Shown here piece after piece: positions 18,062 to 26,643 of a stretch of DNA of 64,000 nt; position 1 is the first letter of the stretch, and each line of letters opens with the position of its first letter. The notes beneath the pieces are model-generated. The model saw only the letters and a list, made by a program, of their open reading frames with translations, was not told where the DNA came from and did no database searches. A program made the position numbers and the translations under genes. The stretch covers positions 186,001-250,000 of the forward strand of contig NZ_ABVL01000003.1 of the NCBI RefSeq assembly GCF_000173075.1, in the 5' to 3' direction. This stretch comes from Chthoniobacter flavus Ellin428 (GTDB lineage Bacteria; Verrucomicrobiota; Verrucomicrobiia; Chthoniobacterales; Chthoniobacteraceae).

Positions 18062-19054
18062 ATGGCAAAAATTCATTTCCTCAACGTTGGACATGGCGAT
18101 TGCACCGTCATCGAACACGGAAACGGCAACCTGTCGGTCATCGACATCAACAACGGCACTGAACTCGACGACGATTCCGCCGATATCCTCCTCCACGCTT
18201 ATGCCCGCAACACCACGGACTACTTGGCGAAATGGATGGAGTGGAAAATTGGAGGGGTTCAAACGACCAGAATTCTCGCGGAGGCGGGATACGAAATCGA
18301 ACTCACGAACCCGATTGAATTCCTCAAGAAGAACTATCCGGGACAACCGATTTTCCGATACATTCAAACCCACCCTGATTTCGACCACATGCGTGGCCTC
18401 GCGGCTCTTGAGAACTCTGGCATCCCGGTGCTCAATTTTTGGGACGTGGCGCACACCCGGAAGTGGAAGGAGGGTGAGGACAAAGAGAGCGACAAAGCGG
18501 ACTGGGAAGCCTACCAGCGCTATCGTTCGGGGAAGAACAGCGCCACGGTGCTCAACCTGCTCCGCGGCTCCCATGGGAAATACTACAACCAGGACGACAC
18601 TCCTGGTTCCGGCGGCAACGGTCTCCACATCCTCGCGCCCACCACAGAACTGGTCGCGGACTTCGACGAAGACGGGAAGCGGAACGAACTGAGCTACGTC
18701 CTCCAATATCGGGTCGCCAACCGCCGGATTATCTTCGGTGGCGACGCCGAGCAGGCGGGCTGGGAATCCATCCACAACCATTACGGCGCGAATTTGAAAT
18801 GTGATGTGCTGAAGGCCAGCCATCACGGTCGCGATACGGGATACTATCAACCGGCGGTGAAGGACATGAGCCCAACGGTGGTCATCGTCTCGGTCGGCAA
18901 GAAACCCGAGACCGATGCGAGCGACAAATACGCCCAATATTGCCAGGAGGTCGCTTCCACCCGCTGGTATGGAGACATCACCCTGGAAATTGATGGTGAG
19001 GGAAACATGGCATGGACGACGAGCAAGCAGCGCAAGAGTAGGAGGGCGGCCTGA
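18062..19054 (+). CDS. ComEC/Rec2-like metallo-beta-lactamase-fold hydrolase
   Basis: This 330-residue protein opens MAKIHFLNVGHGDCTVIEHG, typical of the ComEC-type MBL clade. Metal ligands are visible as HPDFDH (HxxxDH), the Asp in FGGDAEQ, and the His residues in KASHHGRD. It lacks the ComEC membrane channel, so it is a soluble hydrolase, probably of a phosphodiester or nucleotide. SD GAGGAA precedes the ATG. The stop overlaps the next start. With DUF1883 and a membrane protein it looks like an enzyme-plus-membrane-effector module. Confidence 0.9.
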   Translation: MAKIHFLNVGHGDCTVIEHGNGNLSVIDINNGTELDDDSADILLHAYARNTTDYLAKWMEWKIGGVQTTRILAEAGYEIELTNPIEFLKKNYPGQPIFRYIQTHPDFDHMRGLAALENSGIPVLNFWDVAHTRKWKEGEDKESDKADWEAYQRYRSGKNSATVLNLLRGSHGKYYNQDDTPGSGGNGLHILAPTTELVADFDEDGKRNELSYVLQYRVANRRIIFGGDAEQAGWESIHNHYGANLKCDVLKASHHGRDTGYYQPAVKDMSPTVVIVSVGKKPETDASDKYAQYCQEVASTRWYGDITLEIDGEGNMAWTTSKQRKSRRAA

Positions 19055-19800
19055 TGAAGACGAACTACTTCGACCACTATAGTTTCCGGGCTCGGCTCCA
19101 GCCGGCGTTTCTGGCGCTGGTGCCGCTCGCCGTGGGCGTGATGGCCTGGGCACAGCCCGGAGCAAAATGGGTGACGGCACTGTGGAGTTTGCTCGGCGCA
19201 GCGGGCTTTACCTTCTTCCTCGCGAATATCGCCCGAAACAGGGGGAAGAGCATCGAGCCGAAACTGTGGGAATCGTGGGGCGGCACACCGACGACGCAAC
19301 TCCTGCGGCATCGAGGCGAAGGAAATCCCGTCCTTCGGGAACGCTGGCATCAGCAACTCGCGAAGCTGCTCGGCCGACCGATGCCGACCGCGGCAGAGGA
19401 GGTCGAGGACCCGGCTGCCGCAGACGCCCTGTATGAAGCCGGAACGAAACTACTCATCGGGAAAACCTACGACGCAAAGGCGCATCCGTTCGTTTACCGG
19501 GACAACGTGAACTATGGCTTCTGCCGCAACCTACATGGCCTTCGCGGGCTCGGCATCGCTGCCTCGGTTGTCGGTGCTCTCGTGAGCGTCGGCGCGGGTG
19601 TCTGGTTTGTTGCGCAAGGGAAAGCACAACTGCTCCCGTGGGGCTCTGCCGGTATCTGCGTTGTCATGCTCCTCTGGTGGGTCTTCACCGTGACCGCAGC
19701 GTGGGTAAAAGTGCCGGCGATGAACTACGCGCAGCATCTTTTCGCGGCGACGGAGAGCCTGACAAAAGCGAAGAAAGTGAAGCAACCACGCGACGATTAG
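19054..19800 (+). CDS. Membrane protein with paired transmembrane hairpins
   Basis: This 248-residue protein has two hydrophobic segments near residues 17-35 and 40-58, a soluble middle (about 60-160), and two more near 165-187 and 193-215, so probably four transmembrane helices. No enzyme motif is seen. It starts in a TGATG overlap with the MBL gene, with AGGAGG upstream, so the two proteins are made together. Small membrane proteins in this position are often the killing effector of defence operons. That role is inference. Confidence 0.8.
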   Translation: MKTNYFDHYSFRARLQPAFLALVPLAVGVMAWAQPGAKWVTALWSLLGAAGFTFFLANIARNRGKSIEPKLWESWGGTPTTQLLRHRGEGNPVLRERWHQQLAKLLGRPMPTAAEEVEDPAAADALYEAGTKLLIGKTYDAKAHPFVYRDNVNYGFCRNLHGLRGLGIAASVVGALVSVGAGVWFVAQGKAQLLPWGSAGICVVMLLWWVFTVTAAWVKVPAMNYAQHLFAATESLTKAKKVKQPRDD

Positions 19801-19927
19801 GCGTGCGTCTTCAAATAATTTTCGACGCGAAACTCAATCCCGCGAATGCTCTCCCACGTGTGCGCTTCGGGCCTGAGAACAGTTCGTAAGCGTCGTGGTA
19901 GAGCTTTGTGTCATCGATCTGCTGCAC
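19797..19927 (-). pseudogene. Short gene remnant after the response regulator
   Basis: A GTG frame (VQQIDDTKLYHDAYELFSG) at 19927 continues, after a one-base shift near 19870, as AHTWESIRGIEFRVENYLKT and a stop at 19797. The joined peptide of about 43 residues reads like a protein C-terminus, not random translation. It may be the frameshifted tail of a lost gene. It overlaps the stop of the membrane-protein gene by 4 bases. Low confidence. Confidence 0.3.
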
Positions 19928-19931
19928 CGAG

Positions 19932-20951
19932 CTAACGGATTTGATAGTGCCCCACTTCTCCGGCCCCTACGAACTCGATTTGTGGCCCAAGGCTCGCCAA
20001 ATCCCGTTTCGCGGTGGCGATTGAGACGGTGAACTGCTTCTCGTAATCTCGTCGTGTCAGCCGCTTGCCTTTGCGGAGCTGGGTGAGGAACCACTGCTTT
20101 CGTTCTTCCCCATCCGATTTCTCCGGCACAGCCACCTTGCCGTTCTTGCGCGTGACGCCGGCAGCAACCTCGACGGTGAGTTTGGGCGAGAGCTGATACC
20201 CGCGAGGCGTGGTGGCAATGATGTCGTTGCCGTCGCACGCCAGCCCGGCCTGTTCGGCGAGCAACTCAGATGCTCGCTTGCGGAACGTCTTCACCGCTTC
20301 AGCGATGGCCTTCTCCCCGCGCTCCACCTTGATTCGGTCAGCGAGGTCTTTGCCGGAGCAGGCTGGGAGGACGCATTTCGCCGTCCGGACGCAGAGCAGA
20401 TTGATGATCTGCCAGATGCGACCGCTCGTGTTTTCGCAGAGTCGGACGCCGCACAATTCAACCGCCTCAGCGGTGACGATGAAATCGCCGCCGGTGAATG
20501 GCGTCAGAGCATGGCGTTTGGTCGTCGAAATCCGCGTGCGTTCGGTCGATGGAAGCCGGCGAGCGATGGCGTCGCCGATGGCTGTTTCGAGATTGTCGAA
20601 GGGCTTCTTCACGAAGTCGCTGGCACCGAGCTTGAAGACGCGCGTGGCGAGGTCGGGGCTGTCGTGACCATGCGCGGTGACGACGATAACGGGCGTGTGC
20701 CGATGCAGGACTGAGCCGCGAATCTGTGACAGCAAGTTCGTGCCGGTCGGGATGAGCGGGGTCTTGCCGAAGCGCGTCGGGAGTTCGAGATCGAGCAGGA
20801 TGTAGTCGTAACCTTGCTCCTTGAGCCGCAGGAGCGCGTCGTCCTGGCAGCCGACGGAATCGAACGTGTGACCCATTGATTCGACGCGGTCTTCAAGCGC
20901 CTCACGGACGCCTGGATTGTCGTCGATGATGAGGGCGTGCAGTTTCACCAT
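19932..20951 (-). CDS. Response regulator with REC and C-terminal DNA-binding domains
   Basis: This 339-residue protein has a receiver domain (residues 1-125) with the acidic pair in IIDDN, the phospho-acceptor Asp in LLDLELP, the Thr/Ser position in VVTAHG and the Lys in FVKKPF. The middle (about 150-260) resembles a winged helix, with TPRGYQLS near its end. The C-terminus has a second HTH-like region (RKGKRLTRRDYEKQFTVSIA, then TAKRDL), as in DeoR-type domains. The start overlaps the kinase stop. It probably controls transcription in response to the adjacent histidine kinase. Confidence 0.88.
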   Translation of the reverse strand: MVKLHALIIDDNPGVREALEDRVESMGHTFDSVGCQDDALLRLKEQGYDYILLDLELPTRFGKTPLIPTGTNLLSQIRGSVLHRHTPVIVVTAHGHDSPDLATRVFKLGASDFVKKPFDNLETAIGDAIARRLPSTERTRISTTKRHALTPFTGGDFIVTAEAVELCGVRLCENTSGRIWQIINLLCVRTAKCVLPACSGKDLADRIKVERGEKAIAEAVKTFRKRASELLAEQAGLACDGNDIIATTPRGYQLSPKLTVEVAAGVTRKNGKVAVPEKSDGEERKQWFLTQLRKGKRLTRRDYEKQFTVSIATAKRDLASLGPQIEFVGAGEVGHYQIR

Positions 20952-22096
20952 AGCGTTTCCTCCCGGCCTTCAATGGGCAGCAGCACAGTTACCCGCGTTC
21001 CTTCGTTCTCCACGCTGTCGATGTTTATCGATCCTCCGTGGGCGGCGATGTTCCGCCGGGCGATGGGCAGGCCAAAGCCAGTGCCGCTAAGCTGCTTCGA
21101 AGTCCGCCCCGGCACGAAGCGGCGGACCTCTTCCAGTTCGAGCGCGGAAAAGCCCATCCCATCGTCGGCAATCTCGACCTCGATCCACTCGCCTCGCAAG
21201 GCACGGGCAACGAGACGTATTTCGCCAGCACGGAAGCGGTTCGCGTCAATGGCGTGAGCTTCAAACGCGTTCTTCACCAGATTGCGAAAGGCGAGGACGA
21301 TCTGGACTCGAGAGACGCCGACGGTGAGGTCCAAAGGCACCTCGGCGGAAAACTGCACGGACGAAGCATCGCACCCCCGAGCGGCAAATTCCTCACGCAC
21401 CATGTTCACGGCCTCATTCACCAAGTCGGCAATGCGTTCCGTTCGCCGTTCCCGCGACGGTGCTTGCGTGTAGAGGCGCATATCGTCGAGGAGACGTTCG
21501 AGGTAGCCGACGTGGGTAGTCATCCGACCCGCGAGCCTTTGAGTCAGCGCGGCATCGGTGCCACCACTGCGGACGAGCTGCTCGATGTTGGATTTCATCG
21601 CCGTGGCCACGCTCCTCATCTCGTGGACCGACGCGCCGACGAGTCCTTCATACATCCGCTGCGCCACATCGCGGGCGAGCCGCGCAATCTTTATACCCTG
21701 CGATTTTTCCAGCCGAGCCAGATCGTCTTCCACTTTATCCAGCCCGCGGCGGCGTTTCGCTTCAGTGTTCTGCCCACGTCGACGGCGCTCGACCGCACGT
21801 TCGGCGGAACCTTTGACGAAAGCATTTTCATCGGCGGTCAGTTGTGCGGCGAGTGGGGCGAAATCCGAATCGGGCAGGACGTGCAGGGCGTCGGCGACTT
21901 CCTTCCGAACCTCCCACTTCGTATCGCCTGCGAGCAGCCGGAGCAGCGCGGAAGCCGACGACGGCGCGGTTTGGCCTGGACTGAGCAGCAGTGCTGCGTC
22001 GCGCACGAACTGCGCGCGGCGGGTCCACGCGAAGGCGTTTCGATCCGCTGTCAACGCGGCCACTGCATCATCCAAACTGGGCACGGCCTCGGACAT
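20945..22096 (-). CDS. Soluble histidine kinase with HEAT-like N-terminus
   Basis: This 383-residue protein, counted from the ATG at 22096, overlaps the ATPase stop by ATGA. Residues about 45-110 form HEAT-like repeats (LLAGDTKWEVRKEVADALHV, AQLTADENAFVKGSAERAVE). The phospho-accepting His is in GASVHEMRS. The ATP domain shows RNLVKNAFEA (N box), IADDGMGF (G1) and GTGFGLPIARR (G2). There is no transmembrane segment, so it must sense a cytoplasmic signal, probably a protein bound by the HEAT part. The neighbouring ATPase is the obvious candidate. Confidence 0.9.
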   Translation of the reverse strand: MSEAVPSLDDAVAALTADRNAFAWTRRAQFVRDAALLLSPGQTAPSSASALLRLLAGDTKWEVRKEVADALHVLPDSDFAPLAAQLTADENAFVKGSAERAVERRRRGQNTEAKRRRGLDKVEDDLARLEKSQGIKIARLARDVAQRMYEGLVGASVHEMRSVATAMKSNIEQLVRSGGTDAALTQRLAGRMTTHVGYLERLLDDMRLYTQAPSRERRTERIADLVNEAVNMVREEFAARGCDASSVQFSAEVPLDLTVGVSRVQIVLAFRNLVKNAFEAHAIDANRFRAGEIRLVARALRGEWIEVEIADDGMGFSALELEEVRRFVPGRTSKQLSGTGFGLPIARRNIAAHGGSINIDSVENEGTRVTVLLPIEGREETLW

Positions 22097-23985
22097 CAGA
22101 ATTGGTATCGCTTGCCGCGTTTGCGGAATGCTTCCTCCCCGCCTTCGAGCAGTGTGACGATGCTGTCCTTGCACTCATCCACGGTGCCTTCGCGCGTCTT
22201 TCGTCCGTGCTCGCCATCGGACTCCATCACGACGACGCGCTCGGCCTCTCCAAGCACGGGGATGTTTGGATTGTGGGTCACGAAGATGAGCTGCCGGGTC
22301 GCTTTCACCGCTTGGATATTGGCCACAACAGCCTCGAAAATGAAGCTGTTATCGAGGTTGTCCTCCGGCTGATCGATGAGCAGCGGGTTTTCGCTTTCAA
22401 GTAGCAGGATTGGCAGAATCGTCGTGCATTTCTGGCCGGTCGAAAGCTGCGTCGAGGGTTTGTAGCCTTCGCCGTCGCGCAATTCGATGGTTGGCTCATC
22501 GAGTAACTCCACGGTTTCCAGCTCAGCGAGCGTTGTCGGACGATTGAACGTGACCATCATCTTGGCAGCCTGGTCTGCGTTGAGTTCGCCACGATCCATC
22601 AGCAAGCGCGAATCGCCCGCACGCACGAGAGCCGCCAATTGCGTTGGAGGCAGCAGCCGGACGAGCTTTTGCGCGATCATACCCCGCTGCACACCGGCGC
22701 CTTTGAGCGTGTCTTCGATGAGACGCTGGTAGGTATCCGGGTTGCCATCCTGCGCCACGGTCACGCGGATATTCGGTGCGAGAGCACGGTTCAGCCGGTC
22801 GGCGATGCCCTTGCGAAGATTGAAGCGCCGATCGCGTAATTCGGACAGTTGCGTGATCAGCTTCTGATGTGACTCAGAGTGTTTCGCGAGTTGCCGGGCA
22901 ATTTCGTCCGCTTCGCGTTTGCGCTCACCGAGTTCATTGCGGCGGCGTTCAAGAGTGGCGCGCTCTGCCGACTGTGCTTGATGCTGCTTGTGTTTCTCGA
23001 TCAACTCGCGGAACGCGAGTTCCTGCTGCTCGTGTGCGTTTTGCAGCTCCGTCTTGAGGGCGCTCAGATTCGCGAGAAAATCCTCAATTGTGTGGCGCGC
23101 CTTGTTGAGGTGGCCGTCGGTCGTGGTCGCGCTCGCGAGCATTTGCGTGTGCAGCCGGGTCAGGATCGCGGCATTAGGGCCGGTGAGCAGGTCTTTAGGA
23201 AGGTGGGTTCCGGTGATCGCCTTGGCATGTCCGATGAGTGACTGGATCTGCTCTACGTATTCGCAAAGTGAAGTGCTCGCTGTGCGCACAGCCCGAACTT
23301 CCCGGTCGCGGTTCCCCTTGAGCCGGTGGGCTTCGTTGATCACGGCTGCGTCGTTGCCTTGCCCACCCGCGAATGCGGCGAGCTTCGCCTCAATCACGGG
23401 CAACTGCTTGGCTTCTTCCTCAGCGGTCGCGCGCTTCGTGGTCAGCGTTTCAACCTCGCGGGCCAGCGCTGTGATGTTCTGGCAGACCACGCTGATATGC
23501 GCATTCAGACCGACAATGTCGTCCGCCGTGAAACTGTCGATGAGGTCGAGTTGATACCGACTCTGATCGGCGATGGATTCGACTTCGTTTTGGCTGAACA
23601 CATCGGCGCGGAAGAGCGACTTCACTGCGATGCCTGTCGGCTGACGTTTCAGGTCCAGAACAATGGGGTCCTCGTCGACTGCCCGGCTGATGATGTAGTG
23701 GAGCCCGTCCGCGGTTTCGATCTCGAGTTCAATCCGGCCGCCTTCGAGGTTGCCATCGACGAGCGCCTCAATGCGTTTCCGAGCCGAAGCGGCCACTTCG
23801 CGACGCGGCAGCGCGTCCATCGCGTAGCGGATGAGTTCGAGGATGGTCGTCTTGCCGGTGCCGCGCGCGCCGATGATGCAATTGAGGCCGGTGGCGAGGT
23901 CGATGCGCACGCCATCGAGGAAGCCGCCAATGATCGAGAGGCTTTTGAGTTGGTGTCTGCGTTTCGTTTTCATCGAGACGACCAA
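22096..23985 (-). CDS. SMC/RecF-like AAA ATPase with central coiled coil
   Basis: This 629-residue protein has Walker A in IIGARGTGKTTILELI near residue 40 and a long coiled coil from about 170 to 390. The C-terminus has signature LSTGQK, Walker B LLIDQPEDNLD and the switch FVTHNPNIPVLGEAERVVV. This architecture matches TrlF-type and other defence ATPases that bind DNA ends or nucleic acid. No nuclease domain is attached. It is the first gene of a three-gene operon with the histidine kinase and response regulator. It could be the sensor feeding the kinase or the effector controlled by it. Confidence 0.88.
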   Translation of the reverse strand: MVVSMKTKRRHQLKSLSIIGGFLDGVRIDLATGLNCIIGARGTGKTTILELIRYAMDALPRREVAASARKRIEALVDGNLEGGRIELEIETADGLHYIISRAVDEDPIVLDLKRQPTGIAVKSLFRADVFSQNEVESIADQSRYQLDLIDSFTADDIVGLNAHISVVCQNITALAREVETLTTKRATAEEEAKQLPVIEAKLAAFAGGQGNDAAVINEAHRLKGNRDREVRAVRTASTSLCEYVEQIQSLIGHAKAITGTHLPKDLLTGPNAAILTRLHTQMLASATTTDGHLNKARHTIEDFLANLSALKTELQNAHEQQELAFRELIEKHKQHQAQSAERATLERRRNELGERKREADEIARQLAKHSESHQKLITQLSELRDRRFNLRKGIADRLNRALAPNIRVTVAQDGNPDTYQRLIEDTLKGAGVQRGMIAQKLVRLLPPTQLAALVRAGDSRLLMDRGELNADQAAKMMVTFNRPTTLAELETVELLDEPTIELRDGEGYKPSTQLSTGQKCTTILPILLLESENPLLIDQPEDNLDNSFIFEAVVANIQAVKATRQLIFVTHNPNIPVLGEAERVVVMESDGEHGRKTREGTVDECKDSIVTLLEGGEEAFRKRGKRYQF

Positions 23986-23996
23986 TCTTGCGAAAA

Positions 23997-24162
23997 GCCG
24001 GTATCACCAAGCGAAACCCGGCTCGGTATCACAGTCCATATGGCGCGCGTGATACCGGTATCACGGATCGGCTGATACCGGCATCGTCAGCCGGGCGGCG
24101 CCATCCGGCTGACCGTACGGGATTGGTAATTCGGAACCGCACCGGGAGGACACGATACCGGC
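23997..24162. promoter_or_regulatory. Operator-like array of GATACCGG half-sites with one perfect 16-bp palindrome
   Basis: The 244-base divergent gap between the ATPase and the phage module holds a perfect palindrome, GTGATACCGGTATCAC (24049-24064). Four half-sites surround it: GCCGGTATCAC (23997-24007), TCGGTATCAC (24023-24032), TGATACCGGC (24073-24082) and GATACCGGC (24154-24162). The left two face one way and the right two the other. This is the layout of a repressor-controlled divergent promoter, or an iteron set. It lies directly before the first phage replication gene. Confidence 0.65.
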
Positions 24163-24229
24163 ACTCATGGGATTTCTCGGCCCGTCACGCAAACCGCGGG
24201 GCACCGAAAATCAAAACCAAATCGCAACC

Positions 24230-25185
24230 ATGAGTATTCTCGCATCCACCATCCATCGCGGCCCGCTTGTTCGGGCGCAGAAGACAGTCATTTACGGCCC
24301 CGAGGGCATCGGCAAGACCACCCTTGCGGCGCAGTTCCCATCGCCTGTGTTTCTCGACACCGAGGGCGGTACCCATCATCTCGACGTGGCGCGTTTCCCC
24401 GCGCCAAAGACTTGGGATGACGTGACGAAAACTATCGCCGCACTCGCGTCCGAGCCGCACGAGTTCAGGACTCTTGTCGTCGATACGGCGGACTGGCTTG
24501 AAAAGCTCCTCATCGAGGACGTCTGCCGCCGCGCGAACAAAACGAGCATCGAGGAATTCGGCTACGGCAAAGGCTACGTGGTGCTCGCGGAGGAGGTAAC
24601 AAAGTTCCTCGCATCGCTCAATGCGCTGCTCGCTCGCGGAATGCACGTCCTGCTGCTCGCGCACTGCCGAATTGCGAAGTTCGAGCAGCCCGACGCGGCG
24701 GGCGCGTATGATCGCTACGAGCTGAAGCTCACCAAGCAGGTCGCGCCGCTGGTGAAGGAGTGGTGCGACATGCTGCTCTTCGCGAACTACTTCACGAAGA
24801 TCGCGGAGAATGACAGTGGCAGAAACGCGGTGTCGGCGGACGCGAGCGCAAGCTCTATACGACCCACACGGCCGCGTGGGACGCCAAGAACCGGCACGGC
24901 TTCGAGGAAAATCTGCCGTTCGAGTTCGCCGCCGTTGCGTCGGCTTTCGGTGCCAGCACAGAAATCAAACCAGTGGCTCCGGTCGCGAATCCCGTCGAGA
25001 GGCTCGCGGAGTTGGTCTCCGGAAAAGAAGACGTGGTGAACGCATTCCTTGTCGCTCGGCAGCAAATCAAGACCGGGCAGACGTGGCGTGATGTCGCACC
25101 CGACTACGCCCTGCGCGTCATCAGCAAACCGGATGATTTCCTCCGCGCCGTCGAAGCGCAGCTCGCGAACGGAGGTGCGAAATGA
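24230..25185 (+). pseudogene. Sak4-like phage ATP-binding protein, one-base frameshift
   Basis: The RecA-fold ATPase begins MSILASTIHRGPLVRAQKTV, with Walker A YGPEGIGKTTL, FLDTEGG and a Walker B-like TLVVDTADW. These are typical of phage Sak4-like recombinases/annealing helpers (AAA_24). Near 24820 one base is missing in an A run (AGAAACG). The frame then continues cleanly as RKLYTTHTAAWDAKNRHGF to the stop at 25185. Repaired, it would be about 318 residues. The rest is well preserved, so the lesion is recent or a sequence error. The stop overlaps the next start by ATGA. Confidence 0.8.
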
Positions 25186-26200
25186 CCCTTCGCCCCTCGA
25201 ATCTCCCGAAGCTCGCCATCTGCGCGTGTTTTGAGCCGAATCCGGATGCGGGCTCCGCAGCAGCACGCGGTACCATGCTGGATGGTGTGTTCCGGCGCCG
25301 CGTCCACGGCGACAAGTCCGACGACACGGCCGTCGCGAAGGACGAACTCGACGCGGTGGATTGGGCGATCAACCAGATCGCCGCGATTGCCGGCACGACG
25401 GAAATCGTCACCGCAGAAGCCCGCTGCAAAATCGAGTGCCTTGGCCTCACCGGGACGGCGGATGCCTGGCTGCCGGAGCTGGGCATGAGCGCGGATCTCA
25501 AGACCGGTCAGCTCCGAAACTACCGGGAGCAGATGGCCGCCTACGCACTTGGTTTCATGGAAGCAACCTTTTGCAGCGAATGGACGGCGCATTTGCTGTT
25601 CTGCGATCAGCGGCAGTTCGTCACGTATCGTTTCAACTATGAGGAAGCGAAAGCGGTTGTGAGTGAAGTGATCGCCCAATTCCACGACCCCGCGAAACAG
25701 CCGGTGCCGTGTGACTACTGCTCGTGGTGCGCGAAAGCTGAGACGTGTCCAGCCCGGCTTGAACTTGCGGCGGCGGGGCGCTGACGCCCGCCGGGCCGGC
25801 GTTCAACTTCGAGGCCGTCCTCGCGGACGACGAGCAGCTTGGTCAATTCCTCTCCGCCTGTGCGGTGCTCGATGATTTCCGCGAACGCGCGGAGGAAATC
25901 GCGAAGAAGCGCCTCATTGGCGGCGACAAGATTCCGGGCTGGAAGCTGAGCAGCCGGAAGGCGCCGGAGTTCGTCTATCACGATGCGGTCGGACGCTACA
26001 TCGACCGCTTTGGTTTCGGCGCGGTACTCGGCGCTTACGGCAATCTCAGCGGCGCGAAATTCCGCGAGCTGTGGGCCGCGAAGATGCCGGCTGACACGCC
26101 CTTTCCCGAGGAACTCATCCAACGCGGAGCCGGCTCGGTCAGCTTGCGGCGCGTCTCCACCAAACCCACGACCACCAAACCCACACTCACTAACGCCTAA
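25182..26200 (+). pseudogene. Cas4/DUF2800-like PD-(D/E)XK phage exonuclease, one-base frameshift
   Basis: Residues about 80-130 show the RecB-type core GTADAW, ADLKTG and YREQMAAYALG. The Cys cluster CDYCSWCAKAETC resembles a Cas4 iron-sulfur site. The first frame stops at 25784. The continuation lies one frame back: ALTPAGPAFNFEAVLADD, then DKIPGWKLSSRK and a C-terminus as in DUF2800 proteins. A missing base in the G run near 25775 explains it. Repaired length is about 339 residues, which fits the family. It probably processes DNA ends for recombination with the Sak4-like ATPase. Confidence 0.75.
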
Positions 26201-26205
26201 ACGCC

Positions 26206-26643
26206 ATGCCTTCCTACCGCTCATCCGAACCCACCGCCCGCCCAGATTTCGTCGAGCCGGGCGAATACACCGTCGAAGTCGTCAACGCCGAGGAAACCGT
26301 TTCCCAGAAAGGAAGCGACATGATCGAGCTGAAGCTCCGCGTGCATCCCAGCGGCGCGACCATGTTCGACCATCTCGTGTTCATGGAGTCGGCGTTTTGG
26401 AAGATCGACTCCTTCCGCGCCGCGACCGGCGAATCGGTCACGCCGGACGAAGAAGTCGATATCCACGCCGATGACCTCATCGGTCGCACCGGCCGCGCGC
26501 GGCTCACCATCGAGGAATTCAACGGTCGCAAGCGCAACAAGATCGCCGCCTGGCTGCCGCCGAAACCGGCAGCATCCGCGCCGGCGGCAGTCGCAGCAAC
26601 TGCAGGCACCAAGCCCAAGGACGATGACAACATCCCCTTCTAA
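26206..26643 (+). CDS. DUF669-like / SSB-like ssDNA-binding protein
   Basis: This 145-residue protein has a beta-rich domain (EPGEYTVEVVNAEETVSQKG, MIELKLRVHPSG) followed by an Ala/Pro-rich linker and an acidic tip DDDNIPF, like the protein-docking tail of bacterial SSB. DUF669 proteins hold the same place in many phage recombination modules. It should coat single-stranded DNA and recruit partners by the tail. It lies between the nuclease and the helicase, and its 3' end overlaps the helicase start by 20 bases. Confidence 0.8.
   Translation: MPSYRSSEPTARPDFVEPGEYTVEVVNAEETVSQKGSDMIELKLRVHPSGATMFDHLVFMESAFWKIDSFRAATGESVTPDEEVDIHADDLIGRTGRARLTIEEFNGRKRNKIAAWLPPKPAASAPAAVAATAGTKPKDDDNIPF

Noticed and set aside
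18044-19180. 378-residue minus-strand frame opposite the metallo-beta-lactamase gene
   Set aside because: The metal ligands and overlaps belong to the plus strand. The minus frame has no recognisable pattern.
19932-23985. Calling the kinase-regulator-ATPase operon Detocs
   Set aside because: Detocs has a receiver fused to an effector and a stand-alone buffer regulator. Neither is present here.
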